From CAVYPR01 sp963770505 (GTDB lineage: Bacteria > Actinomycetota > Acidimicrobiia > Acidimicrobiales > RAAP-2): a stretch of 64,000 nucleotides of DNA. Of this stretch, positions 45,339 to 53,535 are shown one piece after another. Positions within the stretch are counted from its first letter, which is position 1, and the number at the start of each line of letters is the position of its first letter. A program made the position numbers and the translations under genes. The stretch lies in the NCBI GenBank assembly GCA_963770505.1, contig CAVYPR010000006.1:310001-374000 (forward strand), given 5' to 3'. Below the pieces are notes generated by a model. The model saw nothing but the letters and a program-made list of their open reading frames with translations. It was not told where the DNA came from and ran no database searches.

Positions 45339-45731
45339 ATGCTCGCGTACACGTACCCGTTGCTCAACATCTTTTGGACCATGCTCTGGTTCTTCGCGTT
45401 CTTTATCTGGATCTGGCTCTTGATCGTCGTCTTCGCCGACATCTTCAGGAGCCACGACATGGGCGGCTTCGCCAAGGCGCTGTGGGTGATCTTCGTGATC
45501 CTGCTCCCGTTCCTCGGGATCCTCATCTACCTGATCGCCCGGGGCGGCAAGATGCACGAGCGGGCCGCCGAGCAGGCCGCGCAGCAGCAGAAGGCATTCG
45601 ACAAGTACGTCAAGGAGACCGCCGGCGGTTCCAGCTCCGCCGACGAGCTGGCCAAGCTGGCCGACCTCAAGTCATCGGGCGCCATCACCGACGCTGAGTT
45701 CGAGGCGGCAAAGGCCAAGATCCTGAACTGA
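45339..45731 (+). CDS. PLDc_N / SHOCT domain membrane protein (copy 2)
   Basis: A 130-residue paralogue of the protein at 7906-8298, identical at 86 of 130 positions by hand alignment. The conserved blocks are IFRSHDMGGFAKALW, LIYLIARGGKMHER and ADELAKLADLK...DAEFEA.KAK; the helices and the linker differ most. The layout is two membrane helices, a charged helix and a SHOCT motif. ATG 45339 is chosen because AAGGAG lies eight bases upstream; a longer frame to 45057 crosses the promoter. It is monocistronic and followed by a strong hairpin. Confidence 0.9.
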   Translation: MLAYTYPLLNIFWTMLWFFAFFIWIWLLIVVFADIFRSHDMGGFAKALWVIFVILLPFLGILIYLIARGGKMHERAAEQAAQQQKAFDKYVKETAGGSSSADELAKLADLKSSGAITDAEFEAAKAKILN

Positions 45732-45735
45732 CCCA

Positions 45736-45770
45736 CGGCCCCCGTCGCCGGTGCTCGGCGGCGGGGGCCG
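45736..45770 (+). terminator. 15-bp hairpin terminator
   Basis: CGGCCCCCGTCGCCG and its complement (one mismatch) around a five-base loop, four bases after the stop of SHOCT copy 2. There is no U-tract, as with the terminator of copy 1. Confidence 0.7.
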
Positions 45771-45792
45771 CACAACCTCCTCTTCCGGGAGC

Positions 45793-45828
45793 TTGATATC
45801 GGTCATCGATATCGGCTATCGATATAGG
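45793..45828 (+). promoter_or_regulatory. PadR operator: three 13-bp direct repeats over the promoter
   Basis: GATATCGG at 45795-45802, GATATCGG at 45808-45815 and GATATAGG at 45821-45828, spaced exactly 13 bases apart; the last ends at the start codon. TTGATA (45793-45798) overlaps the first copy and could be the -35, with TATCGA (45817-45822) as -10. A protein bound here would block both transcription and the leaderless start. Confidence 0.6.
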
Positions 45829-46134
45829 ATGGATCTGGTCCAGGAGTTCGTGCGCGGTGCGGTGCAGCTGCACGTCATGCACCACGCCCACCACGAAGAG
45901 GTGCACGGTGCCGGTCTGATCGCCGAGCTGGCCCGGCACGGGCACTCGCTCAGTCCGGGGACCGTGTACCCCATGCTGCACCGCCTCGAAGAGGCGGGCC
46001 TGCTGGCGTCGCGCGAGGTCGTGGTCGAAGGCCGCCGCCGTCGCCTCTACCGCACGACCGAGGCCGGGGACCGCGCCTTGCGCAAGTGTCAACGCGCGCT
46101 GCGCGAGCTGTCGTCCGAGGTCCTGGGCGCGTGA
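45829..46134 (+). CDS. PadR family transcriptional regulator
   Basis: A 101-residue winged-helix regulator of the short PadR type. LHVMHHAHHEEVHGAGLIAE is the first helices region, LSPGTVYPMLHRLEEAGLL the recognition helix and wing, and RLYRTTEAGDRALR the start of the C-terminal dimer helix. It starts at the end of a three-repeat operator, so autoregulation is likely. Its last bases overlap the start of chrA (GTGA), so it controls and is coupled to a chromate transporter; PadR-type control of chr genes is known in actinobacteria. The longer frame to 45751 runs through the operator and is not used. Confidence 0.9.
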   Translation: MDLVQEFVRGAVQLHVMHHAHHEEVHGAGLIAELARHGHSLSPGTVYPMLHRLEEAGLLASREVVVEGRRRRLYRTTEAGDRALRKCQRALRELSSEVLGA

Positions 46135-47309
46135 CCGAGGGCGGGGCGCCGCGGGTCACGTTGCCCACCATCGCCCGCGAATGGGGAAGGATCGGCGTCA
46201 TCGGCTTCGGTGGACCGCCGGCCCACATCTCGCTCATGCGCAGGCGCTTCGTCGAGGAACGGCGCTGGTTAGGAGCCAGGGAGTTCGAGGACGGGATCGC
46301 GGCGACGAACCTTCTGCCGGGTCCGGCGTCGACCCAGCTCGCCATCTTGTGCGCATGGCGGCTGCGCGGCGCTATCGGGGCGATCGTCGGCGGTCTGTGC
46401 TTCATCGTGCCCGGCCTGACGGTGATCCTCGCACTCTCATCGGTCTTCCTCGCCCCCCGACCGCCGCTATGGATCCTCGGTGCAGCGGCCGGGGCCAGCG
46501 CCGCCGTGCCGGCAGTCGCGCTGCATGCCTCCATCGGCCTCGCCCCCGCGTCCTGGCAGAGGGTGTCGACGGCCTCGCGGGCGCGGGTGCGCTGGGTGGC
46601 CTACCTCATCGTGGGCGGTATCTCGGCGGCCACCCTGGGCCCCTTTTTGGTGCTGGTGCTCTTGTCCTGCGGGGTGTGCGAGGTGCTCCTCGCGGCGGGC
46701 GGGCCGGCCGACCGGGGGACCGGGGACAGGATCGGCATCTTCCTTCCCGTCGTGCCCGCGGTGGCAGCCACCGGCGGGCTCGCCGCCCTTTCATGGGTGG
46801 CCTTCAAGGTCGGCGCCCTCTCCTACGGAGGGGGCTTCGTGATCGTCCCGCTCATACAGCACGACGCCGTGCATACCTACCACTGGATGACCGCGGCCCA
46901 GTTCCTCGATGCAGTCGCCCTCGGGCAGATCACCCCGGGACCGGTGGTCCAGACGGTGGCCGTCGTCGGCTACGCCGCGGCGGGGGTGCTCGGCGGCCTG
47001 CTGGCGGCCGTCATCGCCTTTGCCCCGTCATTCGTCTTCGTCATGGGCGGGGCCTCCCACTTCGACCGTCTTCGCCACAGCCGGCGAGCCCAGGCGTTCC
47101 TCACGGGTGCCGGCGCGGCGGCGATCGGAGCGATCGCCGGTTCGTCGGTGCCCCTCGGGCTGGCCCTTGCCCACCTGTGGCAGGCGGGGGTACTGGCGCT
47201 GGCCGTGGTCTGGCTCCTGGCGCTGAGGAGGGCCGTGCTGCCCGCGCTGCTCGGTGCAGGAGCGCTCGGCCTGATCGCGGCCCTAGCCGGCGCGCCGGTC
47301 CCGCACTGA
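46131..47309 (+). CDS. chrA: Chromate efflux transporter
   Basis: A 392-residue CHR-family transporter, the long form with two homologous halves, which export chromate by proton-coupled transport. The first half shows IGVIGFGGPPAHISLMRRRF and NLLPGPASTQLAI; the second shows FKVGALSYGGGFVIVPLIQH and LGQITPGPVVQTVAVVGYAA. The GFGGP/YGGGF and PGP motifs are those needed for chromate resistance. About ten membrane helices. GTG start coupled to padR. It converges with hdeD, 29 bases apart. Confidence 0.93.
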   Translation: MTEGGAPRVTLPTIAREWGRIGVIGFGGPPAHISLMRRRFVEERRWLGAREFEDGIAATNLLPGPASTQLAILCAWRLRGAIGAIVGGLCFIVPGLTVILALSSVFLAPRPPLWILGAAAGASAAVPAVALHASIGLAPASWQRVSTASRARVRWVAYLIVGGISAATLGPFLVLVLLSCGVCEVLLAAGGPADRGTGDRIGIFLPVVPAVAATGGLAALSWVAFKVGALSYGGGFVIVPLIQHDAVHTYHWMTAAQFLDAVALGQITPGPVVQTVAVVGYAAAGVLGGLLAAVIAFAPSFVFVMGGASHFDRLRHSRRAQAFLTGAGAAAIGAIAGSSVPLGLALAHLWQAGVLALAVVWLLALRRAVLPALLGAGALGLIAALAGAPVPH

Positions 47310-47338
47310 GCCGTGGGCGCGGGATCCCAGTCGGGCGC

Positions 47339-47911
47339 TCAGGCCAAGTGCTGCGCCTTGCGGATCTGCAGCCCCACGATCAGCTGGAGGATGCCGAAGA
47401 GGATGAGCCAGATCCCCATGAGCACGGCGATGATCAACAACGAAAGGCCCGGGTACACCAGGGTGATGATCCCCACGATGGTGCCGATGGCCCCGATCAG
47501 GAGGAGCCATACCCGTTCGCCCCGGGGGGCCTCGAAGCCGGCGACCAGCTGGGTCACGCCGGCGATGACCCAGAAGATGCCGACGATGAATCCGACGACG
47601 GCCACCGTCTGGAAGGTGTGGTGCAGGACCAGCAGGCCGATGAGGATGGAAAGCAGGCCGAGGATCGCCACCGCGAACCGGCTCGCTCCCGTCTCGTCGT
47701 GCGCGGCGATGGCCTTGATCACATAGTAGGCACCCCCGATGAGCAGCCAGATCCCGAACACGATGGCGAAGAAACCGACGGTGTCCTTCGGCCTGATCGC
47801 GATGATCACCCCGAGGATGATGGACACGATGCCGAATCCCACCGGCCAGCCCCACGAACGACCTGCAGCGCGCACGACCTCAATCGGGTCACCCTCTACC
47901 GTGTCCGCCAT
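47339..47911 (-). CDS. HdeD family acid-resistance protein (DUF308)
   Basis: A 190-residue membrane protein with six helices in three DUF308 hairpin pairs (for example VGFGIVSIILGVIIAIRPKD and IVGIFWVIAGVTQLVAGFEA). In Escherichia coli HdeD supports acid survival; the role in actinobacteria is not established. The short N-terminal stretch ADTVEGDPIEVVRAAG precedes the first helix. It is monocistronic and convergent with chrA; the upstream region is shared with the DUF6325 gene. Confidence 0.88.
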   Translation of the reverse strand: MADTVEGDPIEVVRAAGRSWGWPVGFGIVSIILGVIIAIRPKDTVGFFAIVFGIWLLIGGAYYVIKAIAAHDETGASRFAVAILGLLSILIGLLVLHHTFQTVAVVGFIVGIFWVIAGVTQLVAGFEAPRGERVWLLLIGAIGTIVGIITLVYPGLSLLIIAVLMGIWLILFGILQLIVGLQIRKAQHLA

Positions 47912-48346
47912 GATGTCTCCGATCTGATCTGCGATCCCAGTGCTCCGTCGCGGATGCTAGCCCAGCACTCTTTTCCGATCGGAGATCGCGTGGAGGTCAA
48001 GAGCACAGCAAGGCCGGTGCATGAGCACCGGCAACCATGGCACCCAGACTGCGGCCGGTGCTCGTGTGCCGGGCAGGACGGCAAGCAAACGGGGTCACAC
48101 CGCTGGCGCGATCCGCGCCGCGGATGAAGGAAGGTCCGCCAACCGGCGTCGAAGCTGGTGAAGATGCTTGCGGCGGACCGGCCACGAGCCGTTTCGATCC
48201 CGGAGTGGCTCGCCGCGCAACCCGCCGTCGGTTAGCGGCCCGAAGCAGGGGGGGTCTATGATCCCGCGTGCTGGGGACCTCGGGGACCCATCCCAAACGG
48301 GACGCAGGCGGTCGCACACCGGGTGCGAAGAGTCGGAGGTGAGGGC
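47912..48346. other. Divergent intergenic region with a stable hairpin
   Basis: No gene is recognisable. A perfect eight-pair hairpin, GCCGGTGC-ATGA-GCACCGGC, lies at 48013-48032, followed by the related sequence CCGGTGCTCGTGTGCCGG. TATGAT at 48257-48262 is a good -10 for the DUF6325 gene, leaving a leader of about 80 bases. Confidence 0.45.
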
Positions 48347-48766
48347 ATGGACATTGGGCCGATCGAGTACATCGTCGTGGGCTTCCCCGACAACAAGTTC
48401 AACGGTGAGATAGCTCCGGAGCTGGCCAAGCTCATCGAGAGCCGCACCGTCCGCATCCTCGACCTCATCTTCGTCGCCAAGGACGATGTCGGCGACATCG
48501 TGTCGTTCGAGTTCGACCAACTCGACGAACTGGTGGGCTTCGCCGACCTCGAGGGTGAGGTCGGTGGCGTGCTCAGTGAGGAGGACATCGCCTACGTCGG
48601 CGCCCAGCTGGAGCCCGGTTCCTCGGCTGCCCTGCTCGTTTGGGAGGACCTCTGGGCGGCTCCCTTCGCTGCAGCAGTGCTCAACTCGGGCGGCATTCTG
48701 CTCGAGGGCGGCCGGATCCCCCACGCGCTAGCCGTCGAGGCGCTCTCCGCCCTCGAGGCGGGCTGA
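48347..48766 (+). CDS. DUF6325 family protein
   Basis: A 139-residue soluble protein of the DUF6325 group (related to DUF1269): IGPIEYIVVGFPDNKFNGEI at residues 3-22, then ALLVWEDLWAAPFAAAVLNS and the end RIPHALAVEAL. A hydrophobic edge strand and a long helix suggest a ferredoxin-like fold. Function unknown; such genes often sit immediately before a small SHOCT protein, as here. ATG 48347 has GGAGGT in front. Confidence 0.85.
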   Translation: MDIGPIEYIVVGFPDNKFNGEIAPELAKLIESRTVRILDLIFVAKDDVGDIVSFEFDQLDELVGFADLEGEVGGVLSEEDIAYVGAQLEPGSSAALLVWEDLWAAPFAAAVLNSGGILLEGGRIPHALAVEALSALEAG

Positions 48767-48840
48767 GAACCGGGCCGGCGGCATCACCCCTGGCCCGGAA
48801 CCGACAACGAGATTCCGATCGCAGACAGAGGAGGACAGAG

Positions 48841-49104
48841 ATGTTGCGACGCAGGCCCCTCATGCGGGCAGCAGCGACGACGGCAGTGGTGGCCGGGACG
48901 GCCACCGTGGTGAGCGGCGGGGTCCGCCGGCACCAGGAGGCCAAGGCGGCCGAAGGGCAGCAGCAGGCGTCCGCGCCGCCGCCCGAGGCGGAGGCTCCGG
49001 CCGAAGACCCCTACGAGGCGCTCACCAAGTTGGGTCAGCTCCACGACCAGGGGATCCTCACCGACGAGGAGTTCGCCGCGGAGAAGGCCAAGATCCTCGG
49101 CTGA
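48841..49104 (+). CDS. Small SHOCT domain protein
   Basis: An 87-residue protein: Arg-rich start, one hydrophobic segment (AAATTAVVAGTATVVSGG), a Gln/Ala/Pro/Glu-rich linker (about 32-57), and a C-terminal SHOCT motif, YEALTKLGQLHDQGILTDEE, then FAAEKAKILG. The motif matches that of the two PLDc_N-SHOCT proteins, so three SHOCT proteins lie in this window. ATG has AGGAGG upstream. Paired with the DUF6325 gene (74-base gap), probably one transcript. Confidence 0.88.
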   Translation: MLRRRPLMRAAATTAVVAGTATVVSGGVRRHQEAKAAEGQQQASAPPPEAEAPAEDPYEALTKLGQLHDQGILTDEEFAAEKAKILG

Positions 49105-49384
49105 GTTCCCGGGCGGGCGGGTCGCAACCGACCCCCGGTCCGAACCGAGTTCGATCACCAGGGCCCGGCCCGTCCGGGCAACGCAGATCCCGGGCTGACC
49201 CCCCGGGGGGTCACCTGAATGCACGCACCATCGCCGCCAGCGGCTCGCTGGGCTGGGGGTCCACGCGTGCCCCCCCCGGAGCTGCAGCGCCGGCTCCAGG
49301 GGTCAGCCAGCCGCCACCGGGCGCTCCCAGTGGTCGGGGGTTCCTCGGTGGGGTGTCCGGCGCTGGAGCGGCCCCGCCGTCCGC

Positions 49385-49570
49385 TCAGCGTCGCCGCCGA
49401 GGCAGCAGGGCCCCGATGAACCAGAAGAGGGGGATGAAGATCCCCACGATGAACATCACCCAGTGGCCCTTGCGCAGCGACATGATCCCCAAGGTGAGGA
49501 TCAGAACGAGGTAGATCGCCCCCCACAGCACCACGAACGGACCGCTCGTCACATCGGCGATAGTCGGCAT
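49385..49570 (-). CDS. Small membrane protein
   Basis: A 61-residue protein with two membrane helices (about 11-27 and 34-55) ending in a basic tail RRRR. VLILTLGIMSLRKGHWVMFI resembles the small PLDc_N-like or superinfection-immunity-type proteins that actinobacteria carry in many copies. ATG with GGAAAGGA upstream. The longer frame to 49765 lacks a start signal. Function unknown. Confidence 0.7.
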   Translation of the reverse strand: MPTIADVTSGPFVVLWGAIYLVLILTLGIMSLRKGHWVMFIVGIFIPLFWFIGALLPRRRR

Positions 49571-49790
49571 CGCAGTTCCTTTCCAACGCACAAGGGACCT
49601 TCTCCGAAGATTATGGTCGAGCGCCGCCGCCCCCGTCACCCCTCCACGGTTTGGCAGATGCGTCGCCGGGATTCCCGCCGGCCGGCCGCGCAGTCCCCGG
49701 CGCCACGCTCCATTCGAGCAGGGCTCGAAGTGGGGGGTCCCAACCGGTGGCGCCGGGACGTTCAACGGTGTCGACCGGTACCTCGGCGGG

Positions 49791-50444
49791 TCAACTCACC
49801 AGAATGTACGTGCTCTTTCCGATGAGCCAGAAGCCGAGAAACGTGGACCCGACGATGATCACCTGGTCGGTATGCGTGTCGATCCAGGTGCGAATGGCCG
49901 CGATCGAACGCTGGCATCGTTCGGGCCAGAAGCCGGCGTAGATCTCGATGGTGAGCATCGAGGACACCGAGATCAGGCTGAAGATGATGATCGACAGGTA
50001 GTCCTCCCAGGAGGAGAGCTTGGCCTCCATGATGTCGGCGACGCCGGCCGCCACCAGGCCCCATGGCTGGACGAGCACAGCGACGCCGGCCGCGTACAGG
50101 GGAGACATGTTGTCCACCCCCGTCTGCCATTTGGGGACCTTCTTCTCCTTCTTCGGACGCCCCCTCCTCCGGTACTGGCGGAGGGCGATCACAAGCAGTG
50201 CCACGCCGATGAGGATCTTGACCGCCAGAGACGCCAACGACGGAGCCGTGTTCGGCTTGGGAGGGTTGTTGCCGGTCGCCAGCACGGTCACGGCGATCAC
50301 GATCGCCAGAGAGACGAGCCACCCGAAGATGAAGGCCGCCCCCTTCAGCACCCCTCGACGCGAGGCGACGATCACCAGGAACGACACCAGGGGTATCGGC
50401 TCGAGCGTGATGACCAGGGCGATCAGGATGAGTTCAAAGGTCAC
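49791..50444 (-). CDS. GAP (Sap, sulfolipid-1-addressing) family transporter
   Basis: A 217-residue LysE-superfamily protein with six membrane segments: ELILIALVITLEPIPLVSFL at the start and the typical middle loop rich in basic residues (RQYRRRGRPKKEKK) followed by KWQTGVDNMSPLYAAGVAVL. In mycobacteria such proteins help export glycolipids; in other actinobacteria the cargo is unknown. The final helix ends at residue 217. Confidence 0.87.
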   Translation of the reverse strand: MTFELILIALVITLEPIPLVSFLVIVASRRGVLKGAAFIFGWLVSLAIVIAVTVLATGNNPPKPNTAPSLASLAVKILIGVALLVIALRQYRRRGRPKKEKKVPKWQTGVDNMSPLYAAGVAVLVQPWGLVAAGVADIMEAKLSSWEDYLSIIIFSLISVSSMLTIEIYAGFWPERCQRSIAAIRTWIDTHTDQVIIVGSTFLGFWLIGKSTYILVS

Positions 50445-50680
50445 GGTCGTCCACCCGCTCTCGGTGAGGTCGTCCCAGGCCGAACCGGTCGCACCCGAGG
50501 TCCCGGCGCAGTGTACTCGGGGCGTTCACAGCAGCCCGAGGAACGTTGCCGCCCGGCCAAAGAAGGCCACGGGCCGACCCAAGCATGCGCGCCCGACCGC
50601 CGTGCCGCGCTCACCCAATGAGGGGGACCCAATGGGCAAGCCCAGCCCCACGATGGCGAGGAGCACTCCGGCATGACCCC

Positions 50681-51223
50681 TCAGATGATCTGATGGTGGT
50701 GCTGGATGAGCGCCTTGAGTGCGACGAGAAGCAGCGCCAGTACGCCGGCCGTACTGGTCACAGCGGCGAGCCGGATCCCCGTGAGGCCGGCCGCCCTGCC
50801 CATCGCGTTCCCATGCACGATGAGGAGCCCGACGGCCACGGCCAGCGCGACCTCGGCTGCCACGAACGCGGAGGCCCCGCAGAGGCGGGCCAGCAGTAAG
50901 ACGATCAGGGGAAGGAACGAGGCGCTCACCATCGGCCAGGAGGTACGCAATGAGTGGCCGACCTGGCCGAGGTGCGGAAGCTGGCCGGCCCGAGTGTGCT
51001 CACCGATGAGCTCGGCATACTGCTCGGCCAGCCAATAGGTGACCAGGGTCACCAGGACCGTTGCCTCAAGGGCGGCCGTGGTCAGCACGTTGCCCCCAGC
51101 CGCCAGTACGGAGGCGGTGATGATGGTCCCGTAGATGTTGGCTGCCCGGCGACGACCGAGGTCGCGCTCGGAGGATTCGACTCCGCTGACGGGTGCCGTT
51201 CCCCCCTCAGCGGGGTCGCTCAC
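50681..51223 (-). CDS. Membrane protein of unknown function, leaderless start
   Basis: A 180-residue protein with four or five hydrophobic segments after a polar N-terminus (ANIYGTIITASVLAAGG, VTLVTYWLAEQYAEL with a conserved-looking acidic helix, then three close C-terminal helices). The start is GTG 51223: on this strand TACCAT (51235-51230) lies six bases before it, the leaderless arrangement seen at other genes here. The frame to 51370 is not supported. I do not recognise the family. Confidence 0.7.
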   Translation of the reverse strand: MSDPAEGGTAPVSGVESSERDLGRRRAANIYGTIITASVLAAGGNVLTTAALEATVLVTLVTYWLAEQYAELIGEHTRAGQLPHLGQVGHSLRTSWPMVSASFLPLIVLLLARLCGASAFVAAEVALAVAVGLLIVHGNAMGRAAGLTGIRLAAVTSTAGVLALLLVALKALIQHHHQII

Positions 51224-51373
51224 GGCACGATGGTAGCCCACGGACCGGTGGAGGCAGCGGGGTCGAGACGATCTATCCGATGCTGCCGGCCCGTCAGTGC
51301 ACGGAGCTCGCGGCGAACCGATGATGCCATCTGGGCCTTCGTCAACCGGGCCCCGTGGCAGCCGGTCCACCCG

Positions 51374-52096
51374 TCAGCGGTAGCTGGCCTCGTACGTGTC
51401 GTGACGGCGGAACCACGAATTGTCGCCCTCATTGCGACCGAACGGAGATCGGTCGAGCCATTGCCACATGCCCCAGAGGGCGTCGAGGCCTCGGGCATAG
51501 GCGGAGTACGTGTGGTAGACGACACCGTCCTCGATGGCGAATGCGCTCATTCCCGGGAGTTCAAAGGGCAGCTGGGCGGGATCGAGTTGCCAGCCTTCGA
51601 GGGGGGCGAAATTGTAAGTGCCTCCGTCCGCCAGCGATTCCTGGGTGAAGGAAACGGTGTAATCGAAGTTGAAGTCACTCCGACCCGACGAAGCCCATGG
51701 GAAGGACCACCCCATCCTTGCCCGGTAGGCGAGCAGCTTGTCGAGCGGTGCCCGGGAGATGGCGGTGAACGCGACGTCGTGATTCTGGAGATGCAAGTGC
51801 GTCACGTCAAAGCCATCGGCAACCGACGAGCAGCTTGGGCATCCCTCGTCCCAGTCTGGTCCGAACATGAAGTGATAGACGAGAAGTTGCGAACGGCCTT
51901 GGAACAGGCCAGCAAGGCTGGCATCACCCTGCTCGGTGTCAAAGGCATAGTCCTTGCCAACCCGCACCCATGGCAGCTGCCGACGCTGTTCGGCGACCTT
52001 GTCGTTCAGTCGGGTCACCTCTTTTTCGGACTTGAGTAGCTCCCTTCGCTCCTGAAGCCACTCGTCACGGGTCCCAGTTCGGTGGCCTGCCATCAT
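51374..52096 (-). CDS. DUF899 family protein (thioredoxin-like)
   Basis: A 240-residue DUF899 protein, a thioredoxin-fold group of unknown function. The family marks are EWLQERRELLKSEKEVTRL at the start, VYHFMFGPDWDEGCPSCSSV with its CxxC (about residue 86), FAFEDG-type SAFAIEDGVVYHTYSAYARG and the final GDNSWFRRHDTY. The start is ATG at 52096 or the adjacent ATG at 52093; GGGAGGT lies four to seven bases upstream. Divergent from the DapB-like gene. Confidence 0.9.
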   Translation of the reverse strand: MMAGHRTGTRDEWLQERRELLKSEKEVTRLNDKVAEQRRQLPWVRVGKDYAFDTEQGDASLAGLFQGRSQLLVYHFMFGPDWDEGCPSCSSVADGFDVTHLHLQNHDVAFTAISRAPLDKLLAYRARMGWSFPWASSGRSDFNFDYTVSFTQESLADGGTYNFAPLEGWQLDPAQLPFELPGMSAFAIEDGVVYHTYSAYARGLDALWGMWQWLDRSPFGRNEGDNSWFRRHDTYEASYR

Positions 52097-52428
52097 TCGC
52101 ACCTCCCGTCGCGTCGCTGCTTTCAACGATACGCGTCGTTGGCCTTTCGACCAACCGGTCGCTCGCGCTGCACATCACGTCCCTTACTTAGCCAGGGTGG
52201 AAGATGCCCTCATGAGCCCAAAAAGCGGGCGACGTGCCAGTCCCCTCTCCCTCACACTGTGCCGCCCAGCGTCACCAGCGCGCTGCCCGTGGTCGGCCTG
52301 CCGGCTCAGCCCCCGCTCTCCGTGCGATACCCCACGGGCGGACCACTGACGTCGGCAGGCACCGGCCCACCTTCTGTGCTACGACGGTCGCATGGGCACC
52401 GCTTCGATCTCCGCTCGATAAGGCCAGC
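52097..52428. other. Divergent intergenic region with two small inverted repeats
   Basis: No gene. AACGA-TACGCG-TCGTT lies at 52125-52140 and CGACC-AACC-GGTCG at 52148-52161, side by side. Both could be repressor sites for the DUF899 gene or the DapB-like operon. No consensus promoter was found. Confidence 0.4.
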
Positions 52429-53535
52429 ATGAAGGGTCCACAACGTGATGGTGGTCGCAGACTGCGCGTCTTCCAGGTCGCCAGCGGCAACGTCGGCTCG
52501 GAGATGATCAGGCGCATCCGGCACCACCCCGATCTGGAGCTCGTCGGTCTGCACTGCTACACGCCCGACAAAATCGGAAAGGACGCGGGCGAGCTCGCAG
52601 GAATCGGCCGGATCGGCGTTCGCGCCACCGGCGGCATTGACGAGATCATCAGAGCCAATCCGGATTGTGTGACGTTCCATGGGGTCTTCCCCGACCTGGA
52701 CCTCTACGAGCGGGTCTTGGAATCCGGCATCAACATCGTGACGACGGCGGACTGGATCACGGGCCACCATCGTGACGCCAATCACACTCATCCCTCGGAC
52801 CGCAGTGAATCGGAGGTCTTGGAGGCCGCATGTCAGCGTGGGACATCGACTTTCTACGGGACGGGGATGAATCCGGGGCTCGCCCAGATCCTCACCATCG
52901 TCCACTCCACTGACGTCACCGACATCGAACATGTCCTCTGCAAAGAGTCCGTGGACGTCTCGTGCCACCATTCGGTCGAAACCTGGGAGGAAGTCGGCTT
53001 CGGCCGCTCCATCGACGACCCCATGCTTCCCTCCATGCTCGAGAAGTACACCCGAGTCTTCGAAGACGGGGTGCGACTGATCGCCGACTGCATGCGCCTC
53101 GAGCTTGACGAAGTCCGATTCGATTTCGAGCTGGCCACGTGCACCAAGGACGTAGACCTCGGCTGGTACAGGCTGCAGAAAGGATCGCTGGGCGGTTGCT
53201 ACCTCAAGTACGTGGGCACCGTCGCCGGCGTCCCGAAGATCGAGATACACCTCGAGTGGCAGATGACGCCCCACACCGATCCCCACTGGGACATCCAGGC
53301 CTGCTACATCTCGCAGATCGACGGAGACCCGTGCATCTACAGCAAGCACATGATCTTCCCAAAGCCAGGTACGGATTTTTCGACGCCGGAGGCGTTCGCC
53401 TCCGTCGGGATGACCGTCACCGGGATGCCCGCCCTCAACGCCATCCCTGCCGTCGTTGCTGCCTCCCCTGGCTGCGTGACCAGTGCCGATCTTCCGCTCC
53501 GTGCGTTCGCCGGCCGCTTCGCCGTCGAAGAATGA
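52429..53535 (+). CDS. Dihydrodipicolinate reductase-like NAD(P)H-dependent oxidoreductase
   Basis: A 368-residue protein with the N-terminal Rossmann domain of the DapB-like / 2,4-diaminopentanoate dehydrogenase group: LRVFQVASGNVGSEMIRRIR (residues 11-30), then LELVGLHCYTPDKIGKDAGE. The C-terminal domain (about 150-360) has FYGTGMNPGLAQILTIVHST and a large Glu/Asp-rich middle. Substrates of such actinobacterial proteins are mostly unknown, and steroid- or terpenoid-associated clusters often contain them. ATG 52429; the frame to 52234 crosses intergenic DNA. Its stop overlaps the Rieske gene by four bases (ATGA), so the two act together. Confidence 0.85.
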   Translation: MKGPQRDGGRRLRVFQVASGNVGSEMIRRIRHHPDLELVGLHCYTPDKIGKDAGELAGIGRIGVRATGGIDEIIRANPDCVTFHGVFPDLDLYERVLESGINIVTTADWITGHHRDANHTHPSDRSESEVLEAACQRGTSTFYGTGMNPGLAQILTIVHSTDVTDIEHVLCKESVDVSCHHSVETWEEVGFGRSIDDPMLPSMLEKYTRVFEDGVRLIADCMRLELDEVRFDFELATCTKDVDLGWYRLQKGSLGGCYLKYVGTVAGVPKIEIHLEWQMTPHTDPHWDIQACYISQIDGDPCIYSKHMIFPKPGTDFSTPEAFASVGMTVTGMPALNAIPAVVAASPGCVTSADLPLRAFAGRFAVEE

